Positions 48,628 to 58,070 of a stretch of DNA of 64,000 nucleotides are shown here, in pieces (positions within the stretch are counted from its first letter, which is position 1; the number at the start of each line of letters is the position of its first letter). A program made the translations under genes and the position numbers. Where the stretch lies: positions 15,966,560 to 16,030,559 of the forward strand of contig OX453287.1 of the NCBI GenBank assembly GCA_949710005.1, written 5' to 3'. The notes beneath the pieces are model-generated. The model did no database searches. It saw only the letters and a list, made by a program, of their open reading frames with translations, and was not told the DNA's origin. The stretch comes from Ricordea florida. Lineage: Eukaryota > Cnidaria > Anthozoa > Corallimorpharia > Ricordeidae.

Positions 48628-51600
48628 TTACTTGAGAGACAGCTGGTAATTGGACGGATTAGCCGGCTTGTAAAACTCTTTTTTCTTCAGATAGTCAGAT
48701 TTACCTGGACACTTTTTACTGGTACAGTGCTTCATCATCACATCTTCCATATCTTTGCACTCCTTTATGGTTTCCTCTGGGTCACAAGTCACATTTCGCT
48801 CAAACATTTGGCACACTTTCAGGGCTTTCTCCAACTTTTCAAAACAGTCAAGACACGACTCTGTAACCGATTAAGAATAGGAAAAGTGATAAAAGAGAAC
48901 ACGTAATTTCATCCAAGGAAAAGTTAGGTGCGTTGTATTTCCTTCTATCAGTCTGAAAGGAGATTTTTGTACATCATCAATTGTGTGTGACATAAATAAT
49001 CTTTTCTAGGTTATCCTACGAAATGCCTCGTGAACTTTCGCAGGAAAACAAGGTATCTTCACACGTGGCAATAAAAATGTTATTTCAGTTCACCCGCAAG
49101 ATATCAGCGTTGCTATGGTAACAGTAAAGATTGCCTTGAAATATCAAATTAGAATGGTTTGGTACATTAGCGGCGGTGCTTATCTGGGTATTATGGACTT
49201 AAACTTCTTCTTGGTCCATAAAAACCCCGGGCCTGTAATTAGTCAGCAATCAATATTGGTAGCCTAACAGGGAGTTCGTTGTGTTCAAACCTGGCACACT
49301 GCGCGCCACGCATTGCCTGTACAACTTTTGCTCAACATCATCACATTTTCTTGCGTCACTGATCTGATCATAGGGTCGATGCAACAGCTTGCAGTTTGTT
49401 GCTACGGCAAACGCCTTCTCAGTGCACTCCTCTAAAGAAAGATACTGAAAAGCAAGAAAATGAAAGAACTGAAGCTTAGAAAATTTATTACACAGGCTTA
49501 AAAAATTTACTCTAGAAAAAAATTACAATACTTGGAAACGGATGTCTCTAAAACTAAACCGTTAGCACATTAATTTCAAAAAGTCGGGTTCTCCATAGAA
49601 TGGCCATACTGCCTAGTTTCATTTAAAGAAGGAAAATTAAAAGCCACACTGCACAATGCTTTGCTATTGGAAAGATCCCTAAAGAGTGGTCAAGATATCC
49701 ACGTGTAAAGACTGTTACAACCACGCGATATGCGTAGGACAGGATTAACGCGGTAAGTACTGTTAAGCAGTTCCCAAAGAAGGGGTCCTACTAGATGGTT
49801 CGAACTACATAAAAAATAACGTTTGAGCCACACTGGATACGAAAAAAACACTGTACCACAAACGATACTGTTCAGAAACTTTTCAAACAGTGGTTTCAAA
49901 TGTATTGTTTGATTCCCACATGAAAACTTAAGAACGTACCGCACCAGAAGCGACAGTAAAATTTACAGTACCGCATGACATCATTGTTACGGTGTGCTCA
50001 TAAAGATTTATCTCACGGCATGAAATAAGCCTTTAATCACCATCCTCCTTCGCTCAAGATGGCTACATATTTGCCTGGTTCTTTCTGGCGTACAGCGAAC
50101 CTCGATTTCGAATCGTTCCATAAGAACGGAGCAAAAGAGCGAGCCCGATATCAAACCATCTTGACCTCACGCTGGGTAAATAACCCATATATATCCATTA
50201 GATGGGGGGCGTAAGGGTTTGCGGGGATGCGGTTTTGCGTTATTTTTGGTGCGGTTTTGCGGTAATTTTCATTTTAACTCGCGGTATTGCGGTTTCAAGA
50301 CACTAAGCGGTTTGCGGTTATTACAACTTTTAAGTCGCGATTTTCGGTGAAAAAAAAAAATGTCTGCGGCGATAACACTCTTTAGAACGGTCGGCAGGCG
50401 GTCGGCATTCGTTTGTCTTGCAAGCGCGAGCCAAGTGTTTTGTTTTACAACGCATCAGGGTTCATTATATCAGCTTACAGTTTAACTCTGTGGCTTGATA
50501 TCACAGCTTTTCCAGTTAATACTTAATGTGATTAACCGTTTTGGTCGTTTTGGCCAATGATGCTTCGATGATGCTATAATGGTATGTTTAATATTAACGT
50601 ACAATGTTATCAGGATGTATCACAATTCTTGCTGACGTAAGCTTTCATATTGTGGCCTCTATGTACGTGCGGTTTCGGTTTTCGGGAAAAAAATCCGATG
50701 CGGTTTGCGGTTTTTTGGCGTATTTCTGTGCGGTTTTGCGGTTTTCGGACCCACCTTACGCCCCCCTCTAGATGAGATACGTCAAAACATATTTATAGCA
50801 ACAGGGATTCTTCTCCTTCTCACGATGGAGACCATAATCCAAAAGATAAATTTCTTGTCAGTGGAGAGCTGTAACCCTAAGCTTGTTCACGAGGGGGTGA
50901 ATAGGCCAACGGACCACAAATCCTACACAGTATTTTTAGCCTGGATTTCGGATTCAGAGGGAAATATTAAAGGATTTACGGACCCTGCAATTGCAGTGGA
51001 TTGCGGCTTTCATCGATTTTTTGGGCCCGGATTTTGGATTTTGCTTATATATGATAAAGTTCGGATCGTGGATCTCGGCGATAATCAGGGAAATAGTAAC
51101 GCACTATGGACAGGAATCCGTGACATGTTGACGGCGTAACGTTTTGTCTTGGCGCTCTTTATACTGGGTCATACGTGGTACTGGCTGCGTTTGGGACCGG
51201 CTATGTTCTTCTTCTTTGGCGCTGTCCTTGTCCAGTGTTTCAACGAGTTTAACTTGCAAGTGATCTGAAGGATTACCTCTGACTCTGATCTTTCACCAAG
51301 CGCATTGTAAGTACGTTTGTAAAGCACTTTTTGCAGACTTTGAACGAACCTCTTGGTACATGCCAACCGTGCTGTTAGACGGTAAACCGGTTTCACTCAG
51401 TTATCTGTTCGTGTACAATAGGTAATGATCGGTAATGGAATTGTCAACAATAGAATGCGTTACATTCTTTTACAATGAACGGGTCGAAGGCGACAATTGC
51501 ATCCAAAAAATAAATTTCGCTGCTAAGTAAAGGTAGATCTTTTAATTTTCTCTTTTTTTTGTTAAAGATCCTATAAAAAGCGCTGAAACATTTTTTTTAA

Positions 51601-52928
51601 AACTTGTTTCGCAAACACACAAAAGCTCAAGGTACGTTTTTTCACAAATCCACGTGTCAAGTAGCAAACGATTCGGATTTAATTAGCAATTAATGAATGA
51701 GGCTGAGTAGGATATGAAGAATTAAGCGGATCAAGGAAGGTGTTATCCACCGAGGCCATAGGCCGAGGTGGATAACACCCTTCCGAGATCCGCTTAATTC
51801 TTAATATCCTACGAAAGCCGAATTCATTAATTGCTTTATTATTTATCAAAATATTTTCAAACACTTAAAGGAGAAAATGAGCTTTATTTTCACAATTTTC
51901 ACACCCACCAGCAATATAACAAAACAACAAAATAACACAAGCTCGTCCCCAGGTCGTCTCGGTTAACAGTGCATTAACCTGCGAAAACGCTGCATTTTTG
52001 ACGTCATTTCCTCGTTTAAGTCAAAATTCTTTCAAATTTGGTCGTCAGTAACTGGTTATGGTGAATTAAACGTGTGCTTTTAGCCAATCAGAATCGGGAA
52101 AATATTTTGAATGAATAATAACAATTGTTTTTGAACGGATCTATGGATTTGTTTATTTAATTACTGCAGTGGATCTGCGGATTTACAGACCCCTATTCCA
52201 CCCCCCCTCCCCCCTCCCCCGTCCCCCCTCATTCACTGAGGAACCGCATAACTTGCCGGGCAAGTTTGATCACGGCCTTATCGCTTTGACCGCGATATCC
52301 ATAAAAGCTGCATAACTTATGTCATTGATAGAGGTTATTTCTCTGACGGTCGTTCAATACGACTGGGTATTATTGTGTGAAGCAGAAAATATGAAAAAAT
52401 GACGAGTAAAGTTCTGTTTCTTAAGGATTATTGATTGATTGTTAATGTAAAACCTTTTTTAGAGCGTGCTTCTTTCATGCTGACCGGACGGTATGAAATA
52501 ATCCTTCCCTTGCTATCTTAGAAATTTTTCATCGATTCAAGTTACGACTGAAGACGCACGTTTCGCTGAATAAATTATTCTTGTGCGATATTCCACTAAG
52601 GAAAGTTGTGCAAATATCCGCCCTGTATTGTGAAAGATATTGCAATACGGCCTCCAATACGGTCTACTGTTTACCTTTGCATTCAAGCTAACACCCTACA
52701 ATTCTGTGCCTTAGCACAGAGGTTTTTCCTTTAAGCATGACAAATAATTCACACTCTACAGGAGGGCAGTGGGATTCTGTGAGCAAGAAAAGCTAATAAG
52801 AAATATCAATTTGCGATAAACATGCATACCTCCTCGCAGTCGTTATCTGGTTTCTTCAAGCTGTCAGGCGCACTGGAATTAATCACCACACAGAAGTAGC
52901 AGAAGACTGCAGTAAGAAGAGTCCACAT
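48628..52928 (-). CDS. Secreted cysteine-rich protein, three exons
   Basis: join(52928..52830, 49429..49291, 48860..48628): 471 nt, 156 residues. All junctions are GT/AG and in phase (GAG|GTATGC; TTAGAG|GAGTGC; CCAG|GTTTGA; TTACAG|AGTCG). Exon 1 encodes a clear signal peptide (MWTLLTAVFCYFCVVINSS). The mature part has two cysteine-patterned helical halves: one with C-x10-C-x15-C-x10-C, the other with CLDC, VCQMF, VTC, ECKDM, KHC and KKC. No family recognised; the pattern recalls small secreted all-alpha Cys-rich domains (DUF19-like), which is only a resemblance. Introns are 3.4 kb and 430 bp; the first holds several MITEs. No toxin assignment is made. Confidence 0.75.
50203..50768. mobile_element. 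MITE with GGGGGCGTAAGG ends
   Basis: Inverted ends GGGGGGCGTAAGG and CCTTACGCCCCCC, flanked by TAGATG on both sides (an imperfect 8-bp hAT-like duplication). The interior is full of GCGGTTTTGCGG motifs. It lies in intron 1 of the Cys-rich gene. The frame at 50705-51139 crosses its right end and is not taken as a gene. Confidence 0.6.
51686..51835. repeat. Large palindrome (foldback), about 70-bp arms
   Basis: Arms run from GCAATTAATGAAT to GGTGTTATCCACC and mirror almost perfectly around GGCCATAGG near 51757. It can form a long hairpin; probably a foldback transposon relic in intron 1 of the Cys-rich gene. Confidence 0.75.
51860..52829. other. Intronic non-coding stretch
   Basis: No gene or clear element, apart from a C-rich run at 52198-52228. 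Confidence 0.45.
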
Positions 52929-53106
52929 TCTGAGCCGTTCAGTAATGGCAATACTGTAGCCGATAGTCCCCGAATTCCCTGCAAGAATAGGAATGGGCGT
53001 AATGCTTGGCGCAGATCTTTATTAGGACACATGTGCTGACTCAGCTACATCATTTCCTGAAAGTAATCTCTTGTGTCATTTTAGGTCACGATTTCATCTG
53101 GACTAA

Positions 53107-53477
53107 GGGACTGTTCGTAATTTATGGCTAGCGGAGTACGGGGGGAGGGGGGGGGGGTGGACTAAGGGAGTCGGTGATTTCTTAACCAACTTAGGCAGAT
53201 TAAAAATGTACCCCCTTCCGAAAGTGCGTGTATCCAAAAATTACCTTCCTTCCCCCAGTTTATGCCACGGGCCCAAAAGAAAGCTCAATTTAATATATCT
53301 GCAAAACGGCAACAAAAGGGTTGAAACAACGGATTCTAAAAGTTTACCTCCCACAATTCTACAGCATTTAAAATATTCTCCCCATTTCCCGTTTGAAAAT
53401 TTTACACCTCCCCACCCACCCCCCCCCCCCCTCACTCTAAACACTGCCGTCCCTAGCCATAAATAATGAGCAGTCCC
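53107..53477. mobile_element. 371-bp MITE, Harbinger-type target
   Basis: Ends GGGACTGTTCGTAATTTATG and its near-inverse, flanked by TAA (53104-53106 and 53478-53480). Long G-run left and C-run right of centre. No gene; the opposing frames within are composition artefacts. Confidence 0.75.
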
Positions 53478-53689
53478 TAAGGGAAACCTCACGTTTTTGG
53501 TGATCTTGACGGATTTATTTATACTTCAACCCTGCATTCAACGTCGTCGCCTCGTCTGTCAGTCGTTAGTCACATGCTGGGCTGTGCCAAGCACGCACGT
53601 ACGCATTATGAAGAACAATGAACTATATCTAGTACTGTTTTCAATCACAGCCGTTCATTCCGGGCACCTATCGACGTTTTCTTTGCTAT

Positions 53690-53910
53690 GAGATTTAGTT
53701 GTGATTTCTCTGGCCACTACCTGGTGTTGTTCTGGGTAAGTACCTGGTTCAACTCCTCGATCATCCTTGTAAATAGCCAACTGGTCTGCCTCCTACCAGT
53801 TGGGATTCTTAACTATGTTGTATGTTGTATGTTGTATGTAATAAGTGACTCTGAAAAGCCCCCGTGGGGACGAGTTACTATATGTATGTATGTATGTATG
53901 TAAGTTTAAT
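53690..53910 (+). repeat. SINE-like repeat with microsatellite tail
   Basis: Contains GGTTCAACTCC near 53748, resembling a Pol III box B, then AATAGCCAACTGG and CCAGTTGGGATTCTTAAC, a core ending CTCTGAAAAGCCC..GTGGGGACG and a (TATG)n tail. The tail core is shared with 47092-47160. A convincing A box or tRNA head was not found, so SINE is tentative. Confidence 0.5.
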
Positions 53911-54336
53911 TTTTGTGAGTTAAAATTTGCGGTTTTCCTAGTCTAGACTAAAATCGTCAACCAATTGATCAGTTTCCTGGAAAATGACGCCCTATTCCAG
54001 ATCCAAACTTTCTGATTTCTATGACCCTATCCCGGATTAAACTGCTTGAGTAGTTGCAAAAGGCGGATTCTGGGACAAAAAGGGCGTGGTCAGGTAAGAT
54101 GGGCGTGGTCAATTTTGTCGGGGGACTGGTTCGGCTCGGCCAGAATTTTTGGGTGTGGTCCGAATTTTTTGTGCATAATTAATTAGTTGGGTCTCAACTT
54201 GTTCGATTTTTGATCGATGATTTTCTTTAAGGGTGTCAATTTTTTCGGTGGGATCGTCGAGTGGATGGGGTGGGGTCGGGGGTGAGAAAGTGGGATCTGA
54301 GTTTGGGGTTGGGAGTGAGTGGTATACGATTGCGAA
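53911..54336. other. Left flank of the virus-like block
   Basis: Two GGGCGTGGTC repeats at 54090-54115 and G-rich runs at 54235-54325 (ATGGGGTGGGGTCGGGGG) that could form a quadruplex. No inverted copy of this flank was found at the other end of the block. Confidence 0.4.
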
Positions 54337-54888
54337 ATGGACAACAATAACACAATGATGGTTGGCATGGCAACGTCTTTTGATTTTGTTTATGACAATG
54401 AAGATCGTTTAGGAGTTAATGATTTTCTGGAAGAAAACAAATCAGACATATTATATAGGGTCTCTAGGTTTAATCGATGTTTTGTTGAGAAGGTTCGTCT
54501 TGTATTTACTATGGCTTATTTTCCTATCGATGATAATGAGATAGTATATGAATATTCAAAAGACTTTGACAAGTTGTGTATTGATGACATCGTTAAGAAT
54601 TTATGTAAGGGTGCCGAAGATTTAGCCCGTGGAATGATAGATTTTGATCTTGAACAGCCATATTCTACCGGTGATCTACTTATTGGAGATCTTTCAGTTT
54701 GTGTGTATATAAGTTTCAAAGACGAGTTGTTACATGAGGTTTGGAAGGGCATACATAGACGTATTTTCATAAACGAAATCTGGGAAGAGCTAATGTCTGT
54801 GGCATGGCATCCAAGTAGGTTTGTATATTGGTGTCTTGATGTGGAAGAGTTTCAAGAGCTAAAAGATCGTTGGAGTAATCATTGGTAA
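54337..54888 (+). CDS. WHP-motif protein 1 of the virus-like block
   Basis: 183 residues from ATG 54337 (MDNNNTMMVG); the frame is open 18 nt further up but only from a GTG. The C-terminus reads ELMSVAWHPSRFVYWCLDVE. A C-terminal WHP-x-R-x3-WC motif is common in small proteins of mimivirus-like and other large DNA viruses. The rest is acidic and unassigned. A paralogue follows at 55004. Its 5' flank (GGTTGGGAGTG..GTATACGATT) resembles that of the paralogue, and a hairpin lies 10 nt after the stop. Function unknown. Confidence 0.65.
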   Translation: MDNNNTMMVGMATSFDFVYDNEDRLGVNDFLEENKSDILYRVSRFNRCFVEKVRLVFTMAYFPIDDNEIVYEYSKDFDKLCIDDIVKNLCKGAEDLARGMIDFDLEQPYSTGDLLIGDLSVCVYISFKDELLHEVWKGIHRRIFINEIWEELMSVAWHPSRFVYWCLDVEEFQELKDRWSNHW

Positions 54889-54898
54889 TCGTAAGGAA

Positions 54899-54929
54899 TT
54901 TTTTGTAACATGGATCGTGTTACAAAAAA
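54899..54929 (+). terminator. Palindromic hairpin after WHP gene 1
   Basis: Perfect 12-bp stem TTTTTTGTAACA / TGTTACAAAAAA with loop TGGATCG, 10 nt after the stop. A likely transcript 3'-end signal of viral type (inference). Confidence 0.6.
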
Positions 54930-55003
54930 GTATAAATTGAAATTTGTGTTTGTGGTTGGGGGTGGCTTGTATATGATTTTTGCAACAAAAGAGTTACATT
55001 AAT

Positions 55004-55306
55004 ATGAGTATGAATATGATGTTAATGGGCAGTATGTTTAATTTGGCAGCTTTTTATATTGGATATCGTCTGTTTGAGAATGAGGAGTGGTATAATGAGG
55101 AATGTCATAAAGAAATATTTAGGAAGGAAATTAAATATGATTTACTATATGAAGCAAATAGACGAATCCATAAACGTACTTTCTACAGAGATCTATATGA
55201 TGATTTGATGCCTGTGACGTGGCATCCAGATAGGTTTCTGGACTGGTGTGTTGACATTGAAGAGCTTAAGGATTTGAAGCAGCTTTGGGGAGTTGTTGAC
55301 TGCTAA
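55004..55306 (+). CDS. WHP-motif protein 2 of the virus-like block
   Basis: 100 residues from ATG 55004 (MSMNMMLMGS). A hydrophobic N-terminal stretch (FNLAAFYIGYRLF) is followed by the same C-terminal region as protein 1: DDLMPVTWHPDRFLDWCVDI. It is a shortened paralogue; the shared 5' and 3' flanks indicate duplication of the whole transcription unit. The Met-rich N-terminus might anchor in membrane. Function unknown. Confidence 0.65.
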   Translation: MSMNMMLMGSMFNLAAFYIGYRLFENEEWYNEECHKEIFRKEIKYDLLYEANRRIHKRTFYRDLYDDLMPVTWHPDRFLDWCVDIEELKDLKQLWGVVDC

Positions 55307-55320
55307 TTGTAATGAATTCA

Positions 55321-55347
55321 TTTTGTAACATGGATCGTGTTACAAAA
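55321..55347 (+). terminator. Palindromic hairpin after WHP gene 2
   Basis: Stem TTTTGTAACA / TGTTACAAAA, loop TGGATCG, 14 nt after the stop. Same stem core and loop as the first hairpin. Confidence 0.6.
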
Positions 55348-55406
55348 GTTGAGCAGGGTGTTAATTGGTTTAAAACCAGTTTAATCAATAAGTATACTGT
55401 GATACT

Positions 55407-55637
55407 ATGGTAAGGAGGTGTGTTCATGGTGACGTAAAGTATCGATGTGGGGCTTGTGGTAACGATCTTAGTTGTGTTCATGGTAGAAAAAGGACTTGTT
55501 GTAAGGATTGTGGAACTTATATGTGTGTACATGGTAAATATAAGAGTGTATGTAAAGTGTGTGTAGCTGCTTCTAAATTTTGTAAGCATGGTAAAGTTAA
55601 GTATCTATGTGATGTTTGTGCATGGTGGGCTAAGTGA
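55407..55637 (+). CDS. Four-repeat C-x-H-G / C-x2-C zinc protein
   Basis: 76 residues from ATG 55407. Four exact units C-x-H-G-x5-C-x2-C begin at residues 5, 23, 40 and 59 (CVHGDVKYRC, CVHGRKRTCC, CVHGKYKSVC, CKHGKVKYLC). Each could bind one zinc ion through Cys/His/Cys/Cys. Similar CEHGK-type repeats occur in giant-virus and algal proteins, usually of unknown role. It is basic, so nucleic-acid binding is possible. Third of the rightward genes, with its own downstream hairpin. Confidence 0.75.
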   Translation: MVRRCVHGDVKYRCGACGNDLSCVHGRKRTCCKDCGTYMCVHGKYKSVCKVCVAASKFCKHGKVKYLCDVCAWWAK

Positions 55638-55653
55638 TGGTTCATAAAAGACA

Positions 55654-55678
55654 TTTGTAACGCGTTTCACGTTACAAA
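55654..55678. terminator. Palindromic hairpin at the convergence point
   Basis: Stem TTTGTAACG / CGTTACAAA, loop CGTTTCA. Relative to the other two hairpins one pair is changed on both sides (A-T to G-C), preserving the stem, while the loop sequence differs. It lies 16 nt after the zinc gene and 15 nt beyond the stop of the leftward SLOG gene, so it could end both transcripts. Confidence 0.6.
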
Positions 55679-55692
55679 AGTTCACTTAATCA

Positions 55693-56061
55693 TTAGACAT
55701 AGACGACTATAACCTTTCTCTTATATTTCCTGGCTATCTTAATAGCTGATTTGGTACCTGGTGAGTAGTAACGAGAAGGCAAGGCCAATACATGCGTCGC
55801 ACACTCCATAATCGCTCTATTGCGAATTGGCCCAGCCGCCTTGCCATAATAGTCCCATTGAGGTTCAAACACCTTGAATGGGATCTCCTTTTCAATGGCA
55901 AAATCTCTGGCCAGTTCATCAACCCCTTCTGCACCCCCAGACACAATCAATTGTATGTCTGAGAGATCCAGCTTCCATTTCTTGAGGGCTTTGTGTATTT
56001 CTAGTTTCAAGAATATACTGTCATCGAGGTATCTACTGCCAACGATTGCCAATGATGTCAT
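55693..56061 (-). CDS. DUF2493-type SLOG-fold protein (YspA/YAcAr-like)
   Basis: 122 residues from ATG 56061. Order of motifs: AIVGSRYLDD (nucleotide-binding start), LIVSGGAEGVDELARDFA, PQWDYYGKAAGPIRNRAI, then a Ser-Pro-Gly-Thr loop and a beta strand (KRKVIVVYV). This is the DUF2493 (YspA, cpYpsA-related) branch of the SLOG superfamily, mostly known from bacteria and phages and thought to bind nucleotide-derived ligands. It is intact and full length. In an animal genome it points to viral carriage. It is the last leftward gene, 42 nt downstream of the membrane-anchored structural candidate. Confidence 0.8.
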   Translation of the reverse strand: MTSLAIVGSRYLDDSIFLKLEIHKALKKWKLDLSDIQLIVSGGAEGVDELARDFAIEKEIPFKVFEPQWDYYGKAAGPIRNRAIMECATHVLALPSRYYSPGTKSAIKIARKYKRKVIVVYV

Positions 56062-56102
56062 GATTTACGAAGTCATGATCTATGGATTGTGCATCTCAAT
56101 TT

Positions 56103-57657
56103 TTATCTGAATAACAACCAAGCTGTAGTTCCAACTCCAAGGATTAATAGTATCAGGTTGGTTTCATGATTACTAGTTGTTTCTTCTGGTGAAGATTCTT
56201 TGATTTTAGGTTTAGGATTAATCGTTGGTGTTGGTGTTGGTCGTTTAGTCTCTACAGCTGCATGTGGCAACTTGACTTTTGAGGATCCCAGATTATGGCT
56301 GATTCCCACAGTCTTAGTCTCTAGGTTTATGTTTGTGTTGATGCCAAATTTCATGTTATCAGTGGCCTTCATGAGGTTGTTGTTATACCCGACTACACGC
56401 TCTGTGTTTATGATCATGTTACTCGGCATCAACCACACTCCAGGGGCAATGGCCAAATCAAGCCTTAACTTAGCTTCTTGGGTAGCCAGCTGATACCTTT
56501 GGATCGAACTTGAAATGTCATTCTCGATCACACTACTCTCGAACAGAGCCAAGAATTCTTGTTGAGTCTCGATTGCTCCACCACCAGTACCCACAATCGA
56601 GTTTCTAGTGTTGACTTGAGCCCCCAATACGCAGTAAACAAAGGCTTCAGCAGATCGATTCAATCTGCCAAGTCCAGCTTTAGTGAGTCCATAGCCACTG
56701 GTTGGTATGAACCACGCATATTTGTAATCAGCAAAGTCATCATTACGGATGAATGAGATGAGGTCACCCTTTTCCTTCTTACCCCCATCATCAGCAAATT
56801 TACCACCTTCACCAGGCCATTGATCAGCCTCTTCATCGTAATTCCTTACCATATGGACGTTTTGGTATCCTCCACCTACTCCATGGTATCCAGCACCATA
56901 ATCGATGAATATGTCACCCAAACCCCCGTTTCTTCCACCTTTCCATCTGAAATCAGAATTGTTTGAGATGCCAAATTCAGCGCACAATCGTTGATAAGCG
57001 ACCTTACTGTAAGGGTTGTTGTTTATTACAAAAGGTTGCTCATCAGGTAGTGGAAGACTCAGTTCATACAATATCCGTCTTATGGTGAAGTACACATGAA
57101 ACTTAATGAAGCTACTCACGACTTTGGGGTAGTTGAGGCTCTCAAAAGGGCTAATCCCACAACCAGAGGTCGCACACCAAACTGCAAAGTTCAGTTGTTG
57201 AGGCCAATAGTTCATGTCGGGAGCGTTTAGCCACTTTCGACTTTGTTTACCAGTCTTGAAAGTCAACTTGGGAGGTGAATACGTTACGCATCTTGGCGGT
57301 GAATTTCTTCGTATTGGACACGTATATGTCCAGTGATGTCAGCATGTTTGTGGTGTTACTTGTGGGGTTGTCAAAGTCAACGGCAGGTATCGGGTAGTAT
57401 CGTTTGGTCATGGTTAGACTCGTTGGGAATGAGTTCAGTGTGTCATCATCAGTCAATCCAAGATCAATCCAGAGTAGTAGTTTCAAACCTGGTCGCATCC
57501 CATCAGTCCATGTCTTTCCAGAAGGGTCATCATAGGACATGATTGTCATACCATTATGTTTCCATCTAATGTAACCCCCATATTGATCAGTCACAAATTT
57601 GAATTGGTCAAGGTCAGCCTTTGGATACCTGTTTCTAAAGTCGTTGAGTAAGCCCAT
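56103..57657 (-). pseudogene. Large structural-type protein with C-terminal membrane anchor, frameshifted
   Basis: Two frames overlap by 20 nt: 57657-57247 (136 codons from ATG MGLLNDF) and 57266-56103 (open without an ATG at its start; TTG). The first ends at TAG/TAA-type stop directly after DFQDW; the second continues with KQSRKWLNAPDM. I know this family as one protein of over 500 residues in cnidarian genomes, so a small indel near 57250 broke it; the joined product is not given. Segments: YGGYIRWKHNG near residue 27; WPQQLNFAVWCATSGCGIS early in the second part; LMPSNMIINTERVVGYNNNL late; a Pro-rich stalk (RPTPTPTINPKPK) and one C-terminal membrane segment (LILLILGVGTTAWLLF). A virion or virion-surface protein is my inference. 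Confidence 0.6.
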
Positions 57658-57690
57658 CTTCTATCCAGAATTTGGGTAGAAGAGTTCAAA

Positions 57691-57698
57691 CTTTTAAG
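57691..57698 (-). promoter_or_regulatory. CTTAAAAG motif upstream of the 57657 gene
   Basis: Minus-strand CTTAAAAGTT, 33 nt before the ATG. The same octamer precedes the genes at 58002 and 58687. Confidence 0.4.
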
Positions 57699-57720
57699 CC
57701 ATTAGTTAAATGTAACATCA

Positions 57721-58002
57721 TCAATCCAATCCAAAATTTTTACGTTCTTTTTCATGCCAAAGTTCCATAGCTTCATTGATTTCTTTGTTATTTTTGAAAG
57801 AAGCCCACAGAGACTCGTATTGTTCTTCAGCGATTTTTTGATCTTTTTCATTCACCATGTTCATCAACTCATACATTACAACAAAATCTAAAGTTTTGAG
57901 TTTCTCTTCAAATGTATATTTTAGAGGTTGGTTGTTCATGAGATCTGTAATAGTACGTGCCAAGGATTTGTATTTCTCTTCACTGGATTGTCTATTAGCC
58001 AT
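57721..58002 (-). CDS. Small helical protein of the virus-like block
   Basis: 93 residues from ATG 58002. Highly charged and helical throughout (KYKSLARTITDLMNN; KLKTLDFVVMYELMNMVNE), no Cys, no signal or membrane segment. Family not recognised. Spacing to neighbours is 63 nt downstream and 68 nt upstream, with its own upstream CTTAAAAG. It could be a core or assembly factor; nothing in the sequence decides. Confidence 0.55.
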   Translation of the reverse strand: MANRQSSEEKYKSLARTITDLMNNQPLKYTFEEKLKTLDFVVMYELMNMVNEKDQKIAEEQYESLWASFKNNKEINEAMELWHEKERKNFGLD

Positions 58003-58025
58003 GATTATGTTCTTAGTATATCCAC

Positions 58026-58033
58026 CTTTTAAG
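58026..58033 (-). promoter_or_regulatory. CTTAAAAG motif upstream of the 58002 gene
   Basis: Minus-strand CTTAAAAGGT, 23 nt before the ATG. Confidence 0.4.
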
Positions 58034-58070
58034 TGTTTGGACTAGTATATTCTTTGTTCATAAATTATGG

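Noticed and set aside
50705..51139. 144-codon frame with a hydrophobic start
   Set aside because: Its first part lies in the terminal repeat of a MITE and the rest shows no domain.
53690..53910. tRNA gene (GGTTCAACTCC box B-like)
   Set aside because: No acceptor or anticodon stem could be folded around it; treated as a SINE-like repeat.
54235..54325. G-quadruplex promoter
   Set aside because: G-runs are present but one loop exceeds the usual length and no functional link is visible; noted as composition only.
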